Assembly: GCF_910592395.1 (NCBI RefSeq)
Contig: NC_088315.1
Coordinates: 14,245,808 to 14,305,807, forward strand
DNA from: Lineus longissimus
Taxonomy: Eukaryota; Nemertea; Pilidiophora; Heteronemertea; Lineidae
Length of the DNA stretch: 60,000 nucleotides
Direction: 5' to 3'
Shown here: positions 28,587 to 40,533 of the stretch, in pieces
Layout: each line of letters starts with the position of its first letter
Numbering within the stretch: the stretch's first letter is position 1
Notes under the pieces: model-generated
Databases searched by the model: none
Told to the model about the DNA's origin: nothing
Seen by the model: the letters and a program-made list of their open reading frames with translations, nothing else
Position numbers and translations under genes: made by a program

Positions 28587-28740
28587 CTGGGGTTGACTTG
28601 CATCTGTCTTGTTCAAAGTTCACAGTTTGAATGACATCATGACTCAGGGGTGGTTTCTCAATGACGTTGTGACGTTATAGACTTTGTTGCGACTCTGTTG
28701 TTGAAACATTCTGTTGTAGTCAAGCAGGTGGGCTGTCCAA

Positions 28741-29222
28741 ATCTTCAACTAAACCGGCCCCATTGACTGGTCTGACTGGCCAACTGTCCTGACTGGCCTC
28801 CCACAGGAATTCTGGACCATGCTTCCATCGTTCTTGTGTCAACATCTGTGACGCAGTGAGACCCCTCGACAGGTCATCAGCTGGGTTTCGACTTGTATCA
28901 ACATAATGCCATTGCGACGGTATTGACCCTTCATGAATTGCAGCCACCCGGTTGGCTACAAATGTGTGAAACATTTTTTCCTCATTTTCAATATACTGCA
29001 AGGCGAGAGTACTATCTGTCCAAAACCAGGACTCATGTATCGGAATCTCTAATTGTTGACGCAACTTTGTGTCCAATTTTACCGACACAACTGCCGCTGC
29101 CAGTTCTAACCTCGGTATTGTCATGGTTGGTTTTGTAGGCGTCAAGCGCGACTTGCTCATCAACAGTGAACAATGCACCTGATTCTCGCTATTTACCACT
29201 CTAAGGTAGGACACAGCAATGT
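28741..29222 (-). pseudogene. Pao-2 RNase H, downstream part
   Basis: Landmarks MSKSRLTPTKPTMTIPRLEL, FWTDSTLALQYI and NPADDLSRG. The frame begins abruptly at the MULE end at 29222 and rejoins the SDASLVGYIA segment at 44218-44296 once the MULE and one 9-bp duplication are removed. Confidence 0.9.
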
Positions 29223-29895
29223 GGGTAGTTGTAAAACAAGAAACACAGAAACGAAACAGAAACACAGAAACGCAGAAACGAAACGCAGAAACGAAAATCA
29301 AACGGGTTTTCATAAAAGTTGGAATCAAGCGGCACGCCGATACTTTCCTTGCCCAATCCGTTGTTATTGTCGTTTAAAAGTAAAATCTGAGGTTGGTGGG
29401 TTGCGGCCAGCCGGAATGCAATAGAGTTGTTGAGGGGATACATGGAGCAACTTGGGGGGGGGGGGGGGGGAGGGGGCGGCACGATATGGGTGAAGTCTTT
29501 TGAGGTGGTGGTGTAGTACTTTGGTAGGTTCGATTCGATTCCTACAGTATGTTATTTTAAATGAAGGTGCAGTGCAACATCTTGCCTTGAAGTGTTCAAT
29601 TTACATGAAGTACCAGGATCATCCTACAAATCCCGTCTGATGCAGCACTAAATGCAAGGTACGGTACCAGTACATGGGTGAATCATTTCGACGTTATGTG
29701 AGACGTGAGAGACCAATTTTGGCGACTAGAATAGAGTAAAGTGGGGGGGGGGGGGGCGGGCGGGCACTAGACTTGGACTTGGAGTAACTCAGTCTTGCCT
29801 GCCCAGCTGCTGCCTTTAAATAGTCCCTTTAAATATCTGTTTATGTTAATGAGGTTGCAGTAGGGAAGTTCAGCCTAGTGTCGTGCACAGGCCAT

Positions 29896-30039
29896 GGAAT
29901 GTACAAAAGAACAGGACTCGCTATTCGAAGGACTATTTTCTATTTACGCCGTGTAGTACACACATGTAGTGTATTGGGGAGGTCAGTGTAAATAGAAAAT
30001 AGTCCTTCGAATAGAGAGTCATGTTCTATTGTACATTCC
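29896..30039. mobile_element. 144-bp foldback/MITE inside the MULE
   Basis: Ends GGAATGTACAA with ~50-bp arms including CTATTCGAAGGACTATTTTC and its complement. Non-coding. Confidence 0.8.
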
Positions 30040-33000
30040 TAGCAGGCCTATGGTCGTGTTCTGGTCATTGGTCATGCAGACTTACTGGCGGCTCATATCG
30101 ATCATAAAGTCCTCATGCCCTACAGATGGTGGATCGGCATGGTCATGGGTTAGATTCCTGTCCTCGAGATTGAGTGGTGCTTTGGTCATCACTCATTGGT
30201 AGACCCATCTGCAGTGCGTCAGTGATCGGGAAGGAGGACCATTTTGTCTTGGAGGCAGAGCCTTTTTAATTGAGATGAAGATGACAACTGATGGAAATTA
30301 ACATCATTCAGATATGGATGACTCATGGCCCAAGACTGACAGGATGACATCTTTGAGTCCAGATAAAGCATAACCAGTAACAATGATTTTCAATGGATCA
30401 CTTTCTTCTTTAATATGAAAATACATGTAAAAAACTAAACCAGTAAACAACAATAAAATTTTCTACCTACATAAATCCTTGTCAATAACATGACCATTTG
30501 CAAAGATTAAGTCAAATGGCCAGGGGCAAATGAGAACACCTGCAGGTACATGTACACCGACCGAGGACGTGAAGTAGGCCTACTTGTCATGCTGCCCTGG
30601 TGGCCAAATTTGGAATTCGATTTTGCCAAAATGCTGCCCGAGGTGTAATCACACTAAGTTTTAGTGTTACGATACATGACGGTGAAAATACACCACATGT
30701 AGTATGAATCAAGCAATGTGATAAATGATTTGAATTAAAATTTACAAAAACAACAAAAACTAGTATTGGGCAATTCGCCTAACAGCAAATTGCAGACCAT
30801 ATCCCTGGTGAAAGTATTTTGTCATGTTGAGAAATTAGGTTTGCACCAGGATATAACCAGATAAATCAGAGGCAAATAACCCTGAATAACCAGCTGAATT
30901 AGGTTGTGACAGTAGGTGCATCATAAATACTAGAATTAGCGATGGTTCTGGGACTGCAACAACTCAGCAAATGGATGGTCAGAATCCAGCAGACAACAAG
31001 CAAATGTAATCTGAATCTCAACATCTTTCGTATCTTTTGATGAGTTTTCTGGTCGAGTGAGGGAAACCAGTTGGCCATCTGATATGGCTGGTGGGGATGA
31101 AAGCTCCCAATGTTGGGACGACCAATAATACATTGCGTCTCCACAGTATTAATTTATATTATAATACCTCCCTCCATGCACACATGGTTCTGCTGCCAAT
31201 TTTTTCTTCAAATGATCTAAGTGTCAATCATGCACTTGTGGGTACTGGCACCACGTAGGTAACTTCTGATCTGATCTTAAGTGGCAGGTTTTTGGTGTCT
31301 TGATCTCTACATAAAATTCCTTCGACATGGTGCAACAAACCAGTCCAGTAGATATATACATGGTCATAGCATACGGCATCGAGACAACCAGTATGCAAGG
31401 TTACGGCCAGGCCCAAGGGGTATGACCTATCAGCACTAAGAGTAAAAACTTAAAATGCAATAATATCTTTTTAAACTAACTGCCACAGTAGGTTTATTTA
31501 TTCAGTCTTTTTGAAGTAAAAGTATTACAGTGAAAAGAACGAAATACGGCTGGAATATTATACTGGTTTGTCTTCGGACGGCAAATTCAGCACTGCACCG
31601 ATGTCAAGGTTAAGACGGTTATACGACTTTGCCTCATCAGCTCCTCGTGGTCAAGGCTCCTATATCCGTGACTGATGCGGTCGCAGAACAGAACAGATGC
31701 TGATCATCCCCGTCACTGCGTCAGGCTGTAAAACAGAGCGAGGAAATATTTTAACTTCACCAGAAGTTTTATCATTCATTATTCAGACCAACAGACACTG
31801 ACTACCTGCTAATAGTCTATGAATTTCATTGTCATAATTCAGAACAAACACTTATCACCTTTGCTCAGAAGGTGTGTACATTCGTGTGTCCATTTACACT
31901 GCACGTGTATACATGCTTTACTGTACATTTCTACAGGAGTGAGCAGGATGTACAGAAAAACGATCTCCAAAACTGTTGCTTTCAGCACTCGCGACACGTT
32001 AAGCGAGGTTTTAGCAATTATTTTCAGTGAAGGTATATCTCATGTGTAGAGTCTGGGTGATTTTGAGACATTCTTAGGTGTTTAAGGCGCACAGTTTGAT
32101 GAAACTTGCCCGAATTCGTAATTTTTTTGATGAATGTATATCCGCCATTGCGGGGATCTGGAAACTTTCGGATGACAAGTTTGCCTCAAAAGATGGACGT
32201 GCTCCCTATAATCACCCAAACTAACAGCGAATATATATTCTTAAGATCCTTTTCTTGACCTCTGATGAGTTAATTTTGTCTGATGCAGTGTTTCAACACA
32301 AATTTGAGGGCGATTACAATCACGAAAAAATCACACTCACCCAGTCTAGAATGCGTAGACGAAGTGTCTGTTGGCTCTTCCATGTAGCGGGTATCCTCCC
32401 ACCTGTTCAGGTCGGGACAGATCAACGTTGAGCAACTTGCCTAATCGGTAAAAACGCGGGAGGCAGTGCTATTACCGGAACGGTTCAGAACCGGCGATTT
32501 TCATCAAAAATCACCCGAAAACTAAAAAAGTAAGCAACGGCTGCAAAAATAAAGTACACGTTGTTCGTTAGCAGGTTATGAAACGTAACCTAACCAAATT
32601 TCAGGTCGTTCCGTGCGGCAGTTTCGGAGATACGTGTCGAAAACCACATCCCTCGGGTCCTGGCGATCGGCTCAGTAAAAACAATAGACCATATCCACGG
32701 AGTTGTGGATATGGTCTAATGAGAATTGAAAATATGAATAGTATCCCGAAAAATTACCATGTGTGACTACCAGTTAAAACCAGGGATATGGTCCAGTAAA
32801 TAAATCAATTAAGTGCTCTATTAGATTTGCACCACAAAAACGTACATCATCAAAATATGTCTAGGACAGGCAAAAAGATGGATAGCTCCGATCATTACAA
32901 TATCACCACTCTGGCAGTTCATGATGACAATTCTAGACACGAAATAAATCAATCAATGAATATGGATTGCATCACAGAACACCACCATGACCACCAGCAG

Positions 33001-33708
33001 ACCATTTAAAATCTATTCTAATTCTATGCTAACCTTTGATATGGTACACTCAGGTACAGTAAATAAATCGTTTACAGTGCGCTCTAAAACTGCACCACAA
33101 AACAGGCGCATCAACAAAATATGCATGGGACAAACGAAATAAAACGGACAGTTCAGATCAATACAATTTTACCACAATCAATCACATCAGTGCAGCAGTA
33201 TGGCTTTAAAATCTTCATAGATAATGTACAGTGTACATAAAGAGATGAGTGTACATTGAGTGTACATACGTGTACAAATAGAAATTCACCATTCTGACTA
33301 CTAGTATAAATGCTCCAGCATCCACTAGTATGGTGATAATATGACCCTGCACTGCAGACTCTGTCCCCCGAGATACTCCACTGGGCCACAAGTATTTTGA
33401 GTCGAAAAAGACCAGGAAAGAAGCATAACCTCAATTAGGCCGGCCCAAACTAATTGTCTGTTTGCAGTAACCCTACCCAAGGTACATGTCTTCACACAGG
33501 CAAGGTACTAGCTCGTAGGTAGGCAAATAGTTTTGATAATTCTCAGTGATTTTGTAGGTGAAAATGAAAGAAAAACTCCAATAAGAACTTTTGGGGTCGG
33601 TCGGGTTACGGCAAACAAACAATACATCTGGTCCAGCCTAATAACAGAAAAAGGGTTTTCTCTTCGAACTAACAATGGGGAATTTAACGTTCAATCTCAA
33701 CTCAGAAA

Positions 33709-36473
33709 TCATTTTGTTTCCTTAACCCCAAGACTTGTCAACTGCTCTCGTGCTTCTCCACTTAGCAATGGCAACGTGTTCTTTTCAATCACAAGGTCCA
33801 CAGGTTTAATATCGGGATATTTTGTCTTTACACATGCTAGCCTGAAGTGAAAGAAAATGTTCTGCTTTTTTGTTTTTTTCACATTCTGACCATTTTCTTT
33901 CACATAAAATTCCCTTGGTCCATGCGTTCGCACAACGTACTGCTGTCTGTCCACAGCAACGTAGTTGGCATCATCTGGGCGGACTATTGTCATCTTGCAA
34001 CCAGCATCCAGAGGTTGCTGGCAACCATAACAAATGCGTGCTTTTGTTTGGGAATGCAGCAATACGTGAAACCCATCTGCTTGCTCTGATGGGATTTCGC
34101 TGTTGAAACTGTGGGCTGGGTCTACAATCCTCTCTGGTGTCAATGGAGGTGCACGGAAGTTCCCAGCACGCCGAGATGGCTTTCCCGATTTTTTCCCTGC
34201 CCCCTTGGTAACGTTAGTGTTCAACATTGCCGATAAATTGGCTCCACCTTTTCTCTTGCTTCGCCACTGAAGGAATTGTGGCAACATACCCACCACTTCC
34301 CCTACAGCCAAGGAATGGGCGCACACGTTCATAGATTTGTATTGGCAGCACTTGTCATCGCACGCTATCCGGCCGGATGCAGCTGAAAACTCAACAAAAT
34401 GTGGAGCTTTTGAAGAGTCACTTCGAACCATCCTTGCATAGGTGACACCTGGAGCACTTGTTATGTCAGATGACTCATTTTTGACAATGCCTGCTGCTTT
34501 TTTCCACATTGACTTCAGCATCTCATCAGGTAGTGTCAACAGATCTGCATCCTTGTAGTGAACAGAGAGGCAAGGATCCTGGCTTTGAATTTCATCAGCA
34601 TCGGCATCAACAGTTCCCTTCCCAAAGACTTTTTGTAGGAGAGTGGTCCGTTCTTCTTCCGACATCTTTTTCCACTCAACTGGATCGACCTCCAAATGTT
34701 GAAACTTTGGAGCAAGTCTGTACTCCCCGCAGCCTCGGACAGCTTTCTTAGCCTCATTGTACTGGCAGATCACGAACTGATGGAGTTTTTCATTAAAATC
34801 TGGGAGAGAGTTTTTCTTGTGTCCTACCCACTGTTTGAGGGAGTTGTTGAGACTCTCATTTCCATTCGTTGTGAAACGGCGTCCTTGCCAATGGGCAGCT
34901 TTGCGTACACACTCTATCATTCGGGCCTTGAAGCTCTCCGCCTGATGCTTACTGAACCAACGGTAAAAACCTGGGGCAATCGCCTGCCATTTGTCTTCAA
35001 GCTGTCCTAGTCTCACATCGAAATCTTCACTGTCATGAGCATCAACTAGACCCTTAATTAGGACTGTTCCCTCCTGGAAGCCAAATATATCCCTTAGCAG
35101 CACCTTCTTCACTAATGCGGAGACATACAGTTTTGTCGCCATGTATCTTTCTATATTGGCCTTTTTGTGAATCCAACAGAGGAGATTAATGGAATCTGGG
35201 AATGCAGCAACAATGGCATTCAGGAGGGCCACCTCACCATCTGTTCCAAATGCCTGTATATGGCGAAGGGCAGGATTAAGTCGCTGTAGGCATGTCATGA
35301 AATAGTAATAGTTGTCCATTTCGCGTTTATGGTGGACAAATGACGGCCCCACGAAAAAATGGATGCGTTCCTGTTTTAGCAGAAACCAGCACTGGATGTT
35401 GCAAAGTCGTCACTGTCACATAGAAATTTCCCAACTCAAATGTTGGGTCGATGCCAAATACAGAAAACTCCTCTGGATGAGTCAGGAATTTTTCTGCATC
35501 ACGCAGCTGCTCTCTTGTGGCCAACATATATTGCAAAGTTGGCTCAAAACCTGTTTTTGTTTGTTCAGTCTGAATGTGGCCCAATGTCAGTTCGTGTAAA
35601 AATTCACCAGTTTGTTGGCTCTTAAGACTGTCAATGAGAACAGTCAACCCATCCTTAACATGATTCTGCTTGAACCTGCTGGCATTGTATATCTGGGTGG
35701 TATTCCTTGGCTCCTCAGAAACACTACGACTGTTATCACCCCCACACTCAGTATACACCTCATGGTAAATATTCTTGGACTTACTCCTGGCCTCCGTTCC
35801 TTTCTGCACTTTCGCATTAATGGACTCAATCGTAGTTGGATCAGTTCGGTGATATGCACCCTTCACCTTCACAGCGTTACAATGGCATGGTAGGTACACT
35901 TCACTGCTGTCGCCTTCATGAAAGTACTGCACGACTGCATATCTGCCCGCATTGTTATTATCGTCTAAAAGAGTAGTAATTATCCGAGAGAATCTTCGAC
36001 CCAACTTCTCTTTTGTGCCCTTGTGAATGCCATACTGGCGCAATAGTGTGTACTGTCTCTTACCACGAACATCTGCTGCTGCCGAGGAAGAGACACCTAC
36101 TACTTCTCCATCGCTGACATCCACCCAGAATTTTCTCCTTGGCATGCTGGTTAGCCAAGCCCCATTATCATCAGCAAATAACGATTTATATTTGACAGAC
36201 TGCAGATCTATCAAGAACACAGCAGTCTTTCTAACTCCAATCGGTTTTTTTACACTAACAATACCATCCAATGGATCATGTAGAAGAAGGCAAAAGAGTT
36301 CTTTGGCAGTTAGACCAGTTTTTACTTCTGAGACAATTGGCATGGTTTTATCTCCATCATAATACTTGATGCCAGGCGAACTCGTACCTGCAGCAGCCAA
36401 ACTAGTTGTAGTTTTTGTACCTGCAGCAGCCGAAGCAGTTGTATTCTTCTGGACAAATTCAAAGTCTGTGGAC
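33709..36473 (-). pseudogene. MULE transposase with SWIM zinc finger, one homopolymer frameshift
   Basis: The last, large exon runs from an acceptor (CTTCCAG) at 36473 to the stop at 33709, ~920 codons. MULE catalytic landmarks: FGIDPTFELGNFYVT (first Asp), AFGTDGEVALLNA (second Asp), FTTNGNESLNNSLKQWV (Glu). A C-terminal SWIM-type motif CDDKCCQYKSMNVCAH follows, then a second Cys pair (CYGCQQPLDAGC). The two open parts (36400-35327 and 35352-33709) are joined by a frame change at a run of six T (minus strand) near 35355. A single extra base there accounts for it, so it could be a sequencing error or a very recent mutation. Confidence 0.85.
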
Positions 36474-37015
36474 CTGGAAGAAGAGCAGAACTGTCAATAT
36501 TTACTCAGCAAAGCCAACACATCCATTATGTTTAAGGCTGCTGTCACATAATGCAATTTCACTTTTCTTTTTTTTGCGCGTCACACTTTATGTTTTCTTT
36601 CATTCCTGGGAAAGCACACCACAACAAACAGTGCATGCTTTATGGCATGCAATATCCTGTTGCCTACTGTCTTGGACATGTCACATCCTGTCTTTAGCTC
36701 TAGTCAGGTCAGGGCCCGGCCCGATTGGAATTGATGCATACCACCAGGGCTGTTCAGCCGACCACATTCTTTATGTTAAAATGCACTTGCAGGCAAGTAT
36801 AAATATGACACTGGGGATGTATGGGAGATTGACATCATCGTTCTGTGAGTAACGTAAAACCGATATAGGTTTCTGGTTGAGTGATTCTTATTGGCATTGT
36901 GCCACGATTTCCTTTCATTTAGTGCGTCTAGTGTCAGGCCAGGTGGCAGCACCATATGAAGTATGAAGGTGCTGCAAAGACCACTGAGGCCAAAAGAACA
37001 CATGGGGACGCTTAC

Positions 37016-38118
37016 CTGTTGTAGGACAATCGCCTTGTTGACTGGCTGCCAAGATCTTGAAGTTTAATGGGGTCTTTGGGCTCACTGTCACTGCAACAAA
37101 GAGTAAAAATCATACACTGAGGGTGCTCTTTTGACTTAAAACAGACACATATGGAAATATTTTTCTTTTCTGTTTCTCGCACAATGCATGCACTGAAGAG
37201 CAATTCAAAATGTGCTAATCAATTCTTGTTTTTCAACAACCAACTGGCCTAGCAGACAAAGCATTCTTGAATGAAGGTGATAAAAGTCAGGAGAACACAC
37301 AGCAAGGACACCTACCTGTTGAAGGACAATCCCTTTGTTGGCCCGCTGTCCAGTTCTGGAAGTTCGAATGTGTCGTTTGGGTCACTGTCACTGCAAATAA
37401 AAGTAAAAATCATATGAAGTTTGCTTATCAGTTCTTGCTATATTGAACTACCAACTGGCCAAGCGGACAAAGCATTCTTGAATGAAGGTGATAAAGTCTG
37501 GCCAGGCCTGGAGAGAACACACAGCAAGGACACCTACCTGTTGAAGGACGATATCTTTGTTGGCCTGTTGGCAAGGTATTGAAGTTTAATGCGGTCTTTG
37601 GGGTCCCTGTCACTGCAAGAAAGAGTAAAAATCATATAGAGGGCGCTCTTTTGACCTGAAACAGACACATACACACGGATTTGTGCATGCACTGAAGAGC
37701 AGTTCAAAATGTGCTTATTAATTTAAAAATGTTTCGACGACCAACTGGCCTAGCACTAGCAGACAAAATATATTCTTGAATGAAGGTGATAAAAGTCAGG
37801 AGAACACACAGCAAGGACACCTACCTGTTGAAGGACAATCCCTTTGTTGGCCCGCTGTCCAGTTCTGGAAGTTCGAATGTGTCGTTTGGGTCACTGTCAC
37901 TGCAAATAAAAGTAAAAATCATATGAAGTTTGCTTATCAGTTCTTGCTATATTGAACTACCAACTGGCCTAGCACTAGCAGACAAAATATATTCTTGAAT
38001 GAAGGTGATAAAAGTCAGGAGAACACACAGCAAGGACACCTACCTGTTGAAGGACAATCGCTTTGTTGGCCCGCTGTCCATGTCTGAAGGTTCGAGGATC
38101 TCGTTTGGGTCACTGTCA
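37016..38118 (-). CDS. five tandem 75-bp symmetric exons upstream of MULE transposase
   Basis: Exons at 38118-38044, 37899-37825, 37612-37538, 37390-37316 and 37090-37016, each exactly 75 bp. Each has an acceptor ending in AG before TGACAG and a donor GTA(A/G)G after AACAG. All share one phase, so any number can be spliced in without changing frame, and they run in phase into the transposase exon at 36473. Each encodes a variant of a 25-residue unit starting D(S/R)(D/E)P(N/K) and ending (S/R)LS(F/Y)NR or similar. Units 2 and 4 in genomic order are near-identical, indicating recent duplication of exon plus intron. The promoter and first exon were not located. Confidence 0.75.
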
Positions 38119-38371
38119 CTACAAGAAAAAGTTAAAATTGAATGACATGTAAGCTTGTATGTAATGAAAGCGGTATTTTGATTTGAAAAATAGTTGTTCT
38201 TTTCAGTAAGCTGTTTTCAAAACAGTGGACAATTCAAAATGTGCTGCTTAACTTAGTCTCTGTATCAAAGAGGCAATCACATCCTAATACCTGACACTTT
38301 TCAATGTCTATTCAACACTGACTTGAGCAAAGTTAATTTTTTTTCTTTCAGAATCAACACCAATCAAATAC

Positions 38372-40533
38372 AAGCCTATCGGCGTCTGATTCACAATGTG
38401 GTTTGTGAGGAGTGTCATAGTCGTCAACAGTGTAGCTTACGTATTTCGAAGACCAGTGGAATTGGCGGCGTCAAATTATTAGTGAAATTTATAATTTACA
38501 AATTACAAATTTACATTTTACATAAGATGAAAGTACAATGACCATAAGCATGATGAACTAAATAACTGGTGTGACATTGTTGTGGATTTGGTGGTGTGCA
38601 GCTGGAGGAGTGGACAATGTCACAACCAGGGTTCCTACATTATATAGAGTGGAACCTCCGTTAGTAGACACCTCTCTATTAAAGACAACCTTTCCAATAA
38701 GGACACTAGTTTTGGTATTGGTTGTTTCCATTCAATTTTGACTTCTCTAATCAGTCTTTGGGTGTTCCGAATGCTTGACACATTTCGAACATGTTTTGGT
38801 TGGAAACAACCCTACAGTCTTACACTTATGGCTGAATGAATGACAGTGCATTTTCGTGAAAGCTCGGTGATGAAATGCTGCGACACTATTCGTCACCAAC
38901 ATGTTTGATGGGTGGTGCCATCTGCACAAAGGACGATGAATTAAATAACTGATGTGACATTGTCGCTGCATTTGCAGGTGTCCACATCGAGGAGTAGATG
39001 ATGTCACTACATGTACCAGGGTTTGTACTTTCATATACAGTGGACCTACTTTTTGTGGACACCTTTCTATTGAGGACAACCTCTTTAATAAGGACAGTAG
39101 TTTTTGGTTCCAAATTGGTTGTTTCCATTCAACTTGACTTCTCAGTTTAGGACACCTCTCTGTTAAAACAGCACTTTTCCGTCCCTGGGGCATTTCTGGA
39201 AATTTCATGCTATAGAGCAATTGGTTCAGCTAAGTGACAAGAACAGTACTATAAGACGGTTTTAAAAAGTTGAAAATTATTTATTTAAATGACATATGAA
39301 TGGTTCAGCAGTAATTGGCAGTGTGCATTATGTAATGAAATATGATTTACATAATATAACATTTTTGTGACAAATAGTACAGATGATGGATAAATCGATA
39401 CAGTGGATAGCTGTTAGAATATGCAATACATGCAATAGCATTTGTTTTTATTGAGATTTTGCGAGAACCAAGTGGTATTTTGACAAGATAATAGAAAGCC
39501 AATAACACTACAAGAACATGACTTCAATACATTGACATTGTAGTACTTGGTATACTAAAAATATTCAAAGATGGGTATCTTAAGTTAAAGTACAAGATGT
39601 ATGAATGAAGGAGGCACTCTGGTAAGAAATGGTGTCGCTAATGAAAGATTAGAACAGTCCGTCTCAACCTGCCAAGCTCAGAGCGACATGCGCCTGGTTT
39701 TGCTGTGACGGGTCACATATACAAAGTTTACATAAAACAAGATTTGTATGTTTATTTAGGAGGAGTACAAAAGTTGTATATAAAATGCCGACTTCATTAT
39801 GATTTATAGGACACAAAATTTGACATGACAGCATTTTATAAAATATGAATAATCTATAATGAGAATAGTTTTGTAGCACCAATGATTTGAAAATACTGAA
39901 TTTATTTATTGCATGAATAGAACACAAAAAACAGGACGATTACATGATTGTCACATGCGTGAAATATATTGTCATGGATGGGCATTGGGAACAAAAAGAA
40001 TTGCTGTTATCAGCTGCATTGGTAGCGATTGCTTTAGCTGATTTTCAGAAACTGACAGGAATGAGAATGTTGATATAGTGTTGAAAAAATATTTTTATAA
40101 CATACATTGCATTCAAATAACACTAAGAAGTAGACGAGTACTAATTTCGCACACTTGAAAATATTTGGACATTGACTGTCACTGGTAGTGGTAGTAGAGT
40201 AATTACATGCCATCAGCAGCACTAATTCAGACAGTTTTCGCTGTGCTTCAGTAACTGACTGGAATGACTAAGTTTGATTGTGCTGAAATGATACATAATA
40301 ACGTACATTGCATAAACAAAATGATTACAAGATTTGTACTGTCTTGAAATATATGGACAGGGACAGTCACTGGAAGTTTGACATGCCATCAGTTGCACTG
40401 CTCCCGACAGTTTTCACTGTGCTTCAGTAACTGACTGGAATGACTAAGTTTGATTGTTCTGTATTTGCCTCCATTTGGATTTTGTGAACAAAAGTTACTA
40501 ACCTTGTGTAATTGAAGTGTCGAATTCGCCTTG
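38372..40533. repeat. 2.2 kb segment nearly identical to 56653-58850
   Basis: Collinear with the copy at 56653-58850 (offset 18,317 over most of its length) with only scattered substitutions and a small deletion near 38510. No target duplication was found at its ends here. It contains internal short duplications but no convincing gene. Confidence 0.95.

Larger units (their letters stand above)
27778..28740 (-). mobile_element. retrozyme-like tandem array: 2.8 units of 342 bp with hammerhead motifs
   Basis: Three near-identical units with period 342 bp (the last incomplete) interrupt the Pao-2 pol frame. The array is flanked by direct copies of ATCTTCAACTAAACCGG (27761-27777 and 28741-28757); the last three bases are ambiguous, so the duplication is 14-17 bp. 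Each unit carries one hammerhead-type ribozyme on the minus strand. Short tandem arrays with one hammerhead per unit and long target duplications are the hallmark of animal retrozymes, non-coding retroelements thought to move with help from other retrotransposons. Confidence 0.85.

Noticed and set aside
28064-28630. Two 74-codon ORFs repeated at 342 bp
   Set aside because: They lie on the strand opposite the ribozyme in a non-coding tandem array and reflect the repeat unit.
32690-32720. Short perfect palindrome near GACCATATCCAC as a regulatory site
   Set aside because: It is isolated, with no gene nearby, and such palindromes are expected by chance in repeat-rich DNA.
38747-39220. 157-codon ORF conserved in both 2.2 kb copies
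   Set aside because: Conservation extends equally over the non-coding flanks, so it gives no evidence for coding. No domain was recognised.
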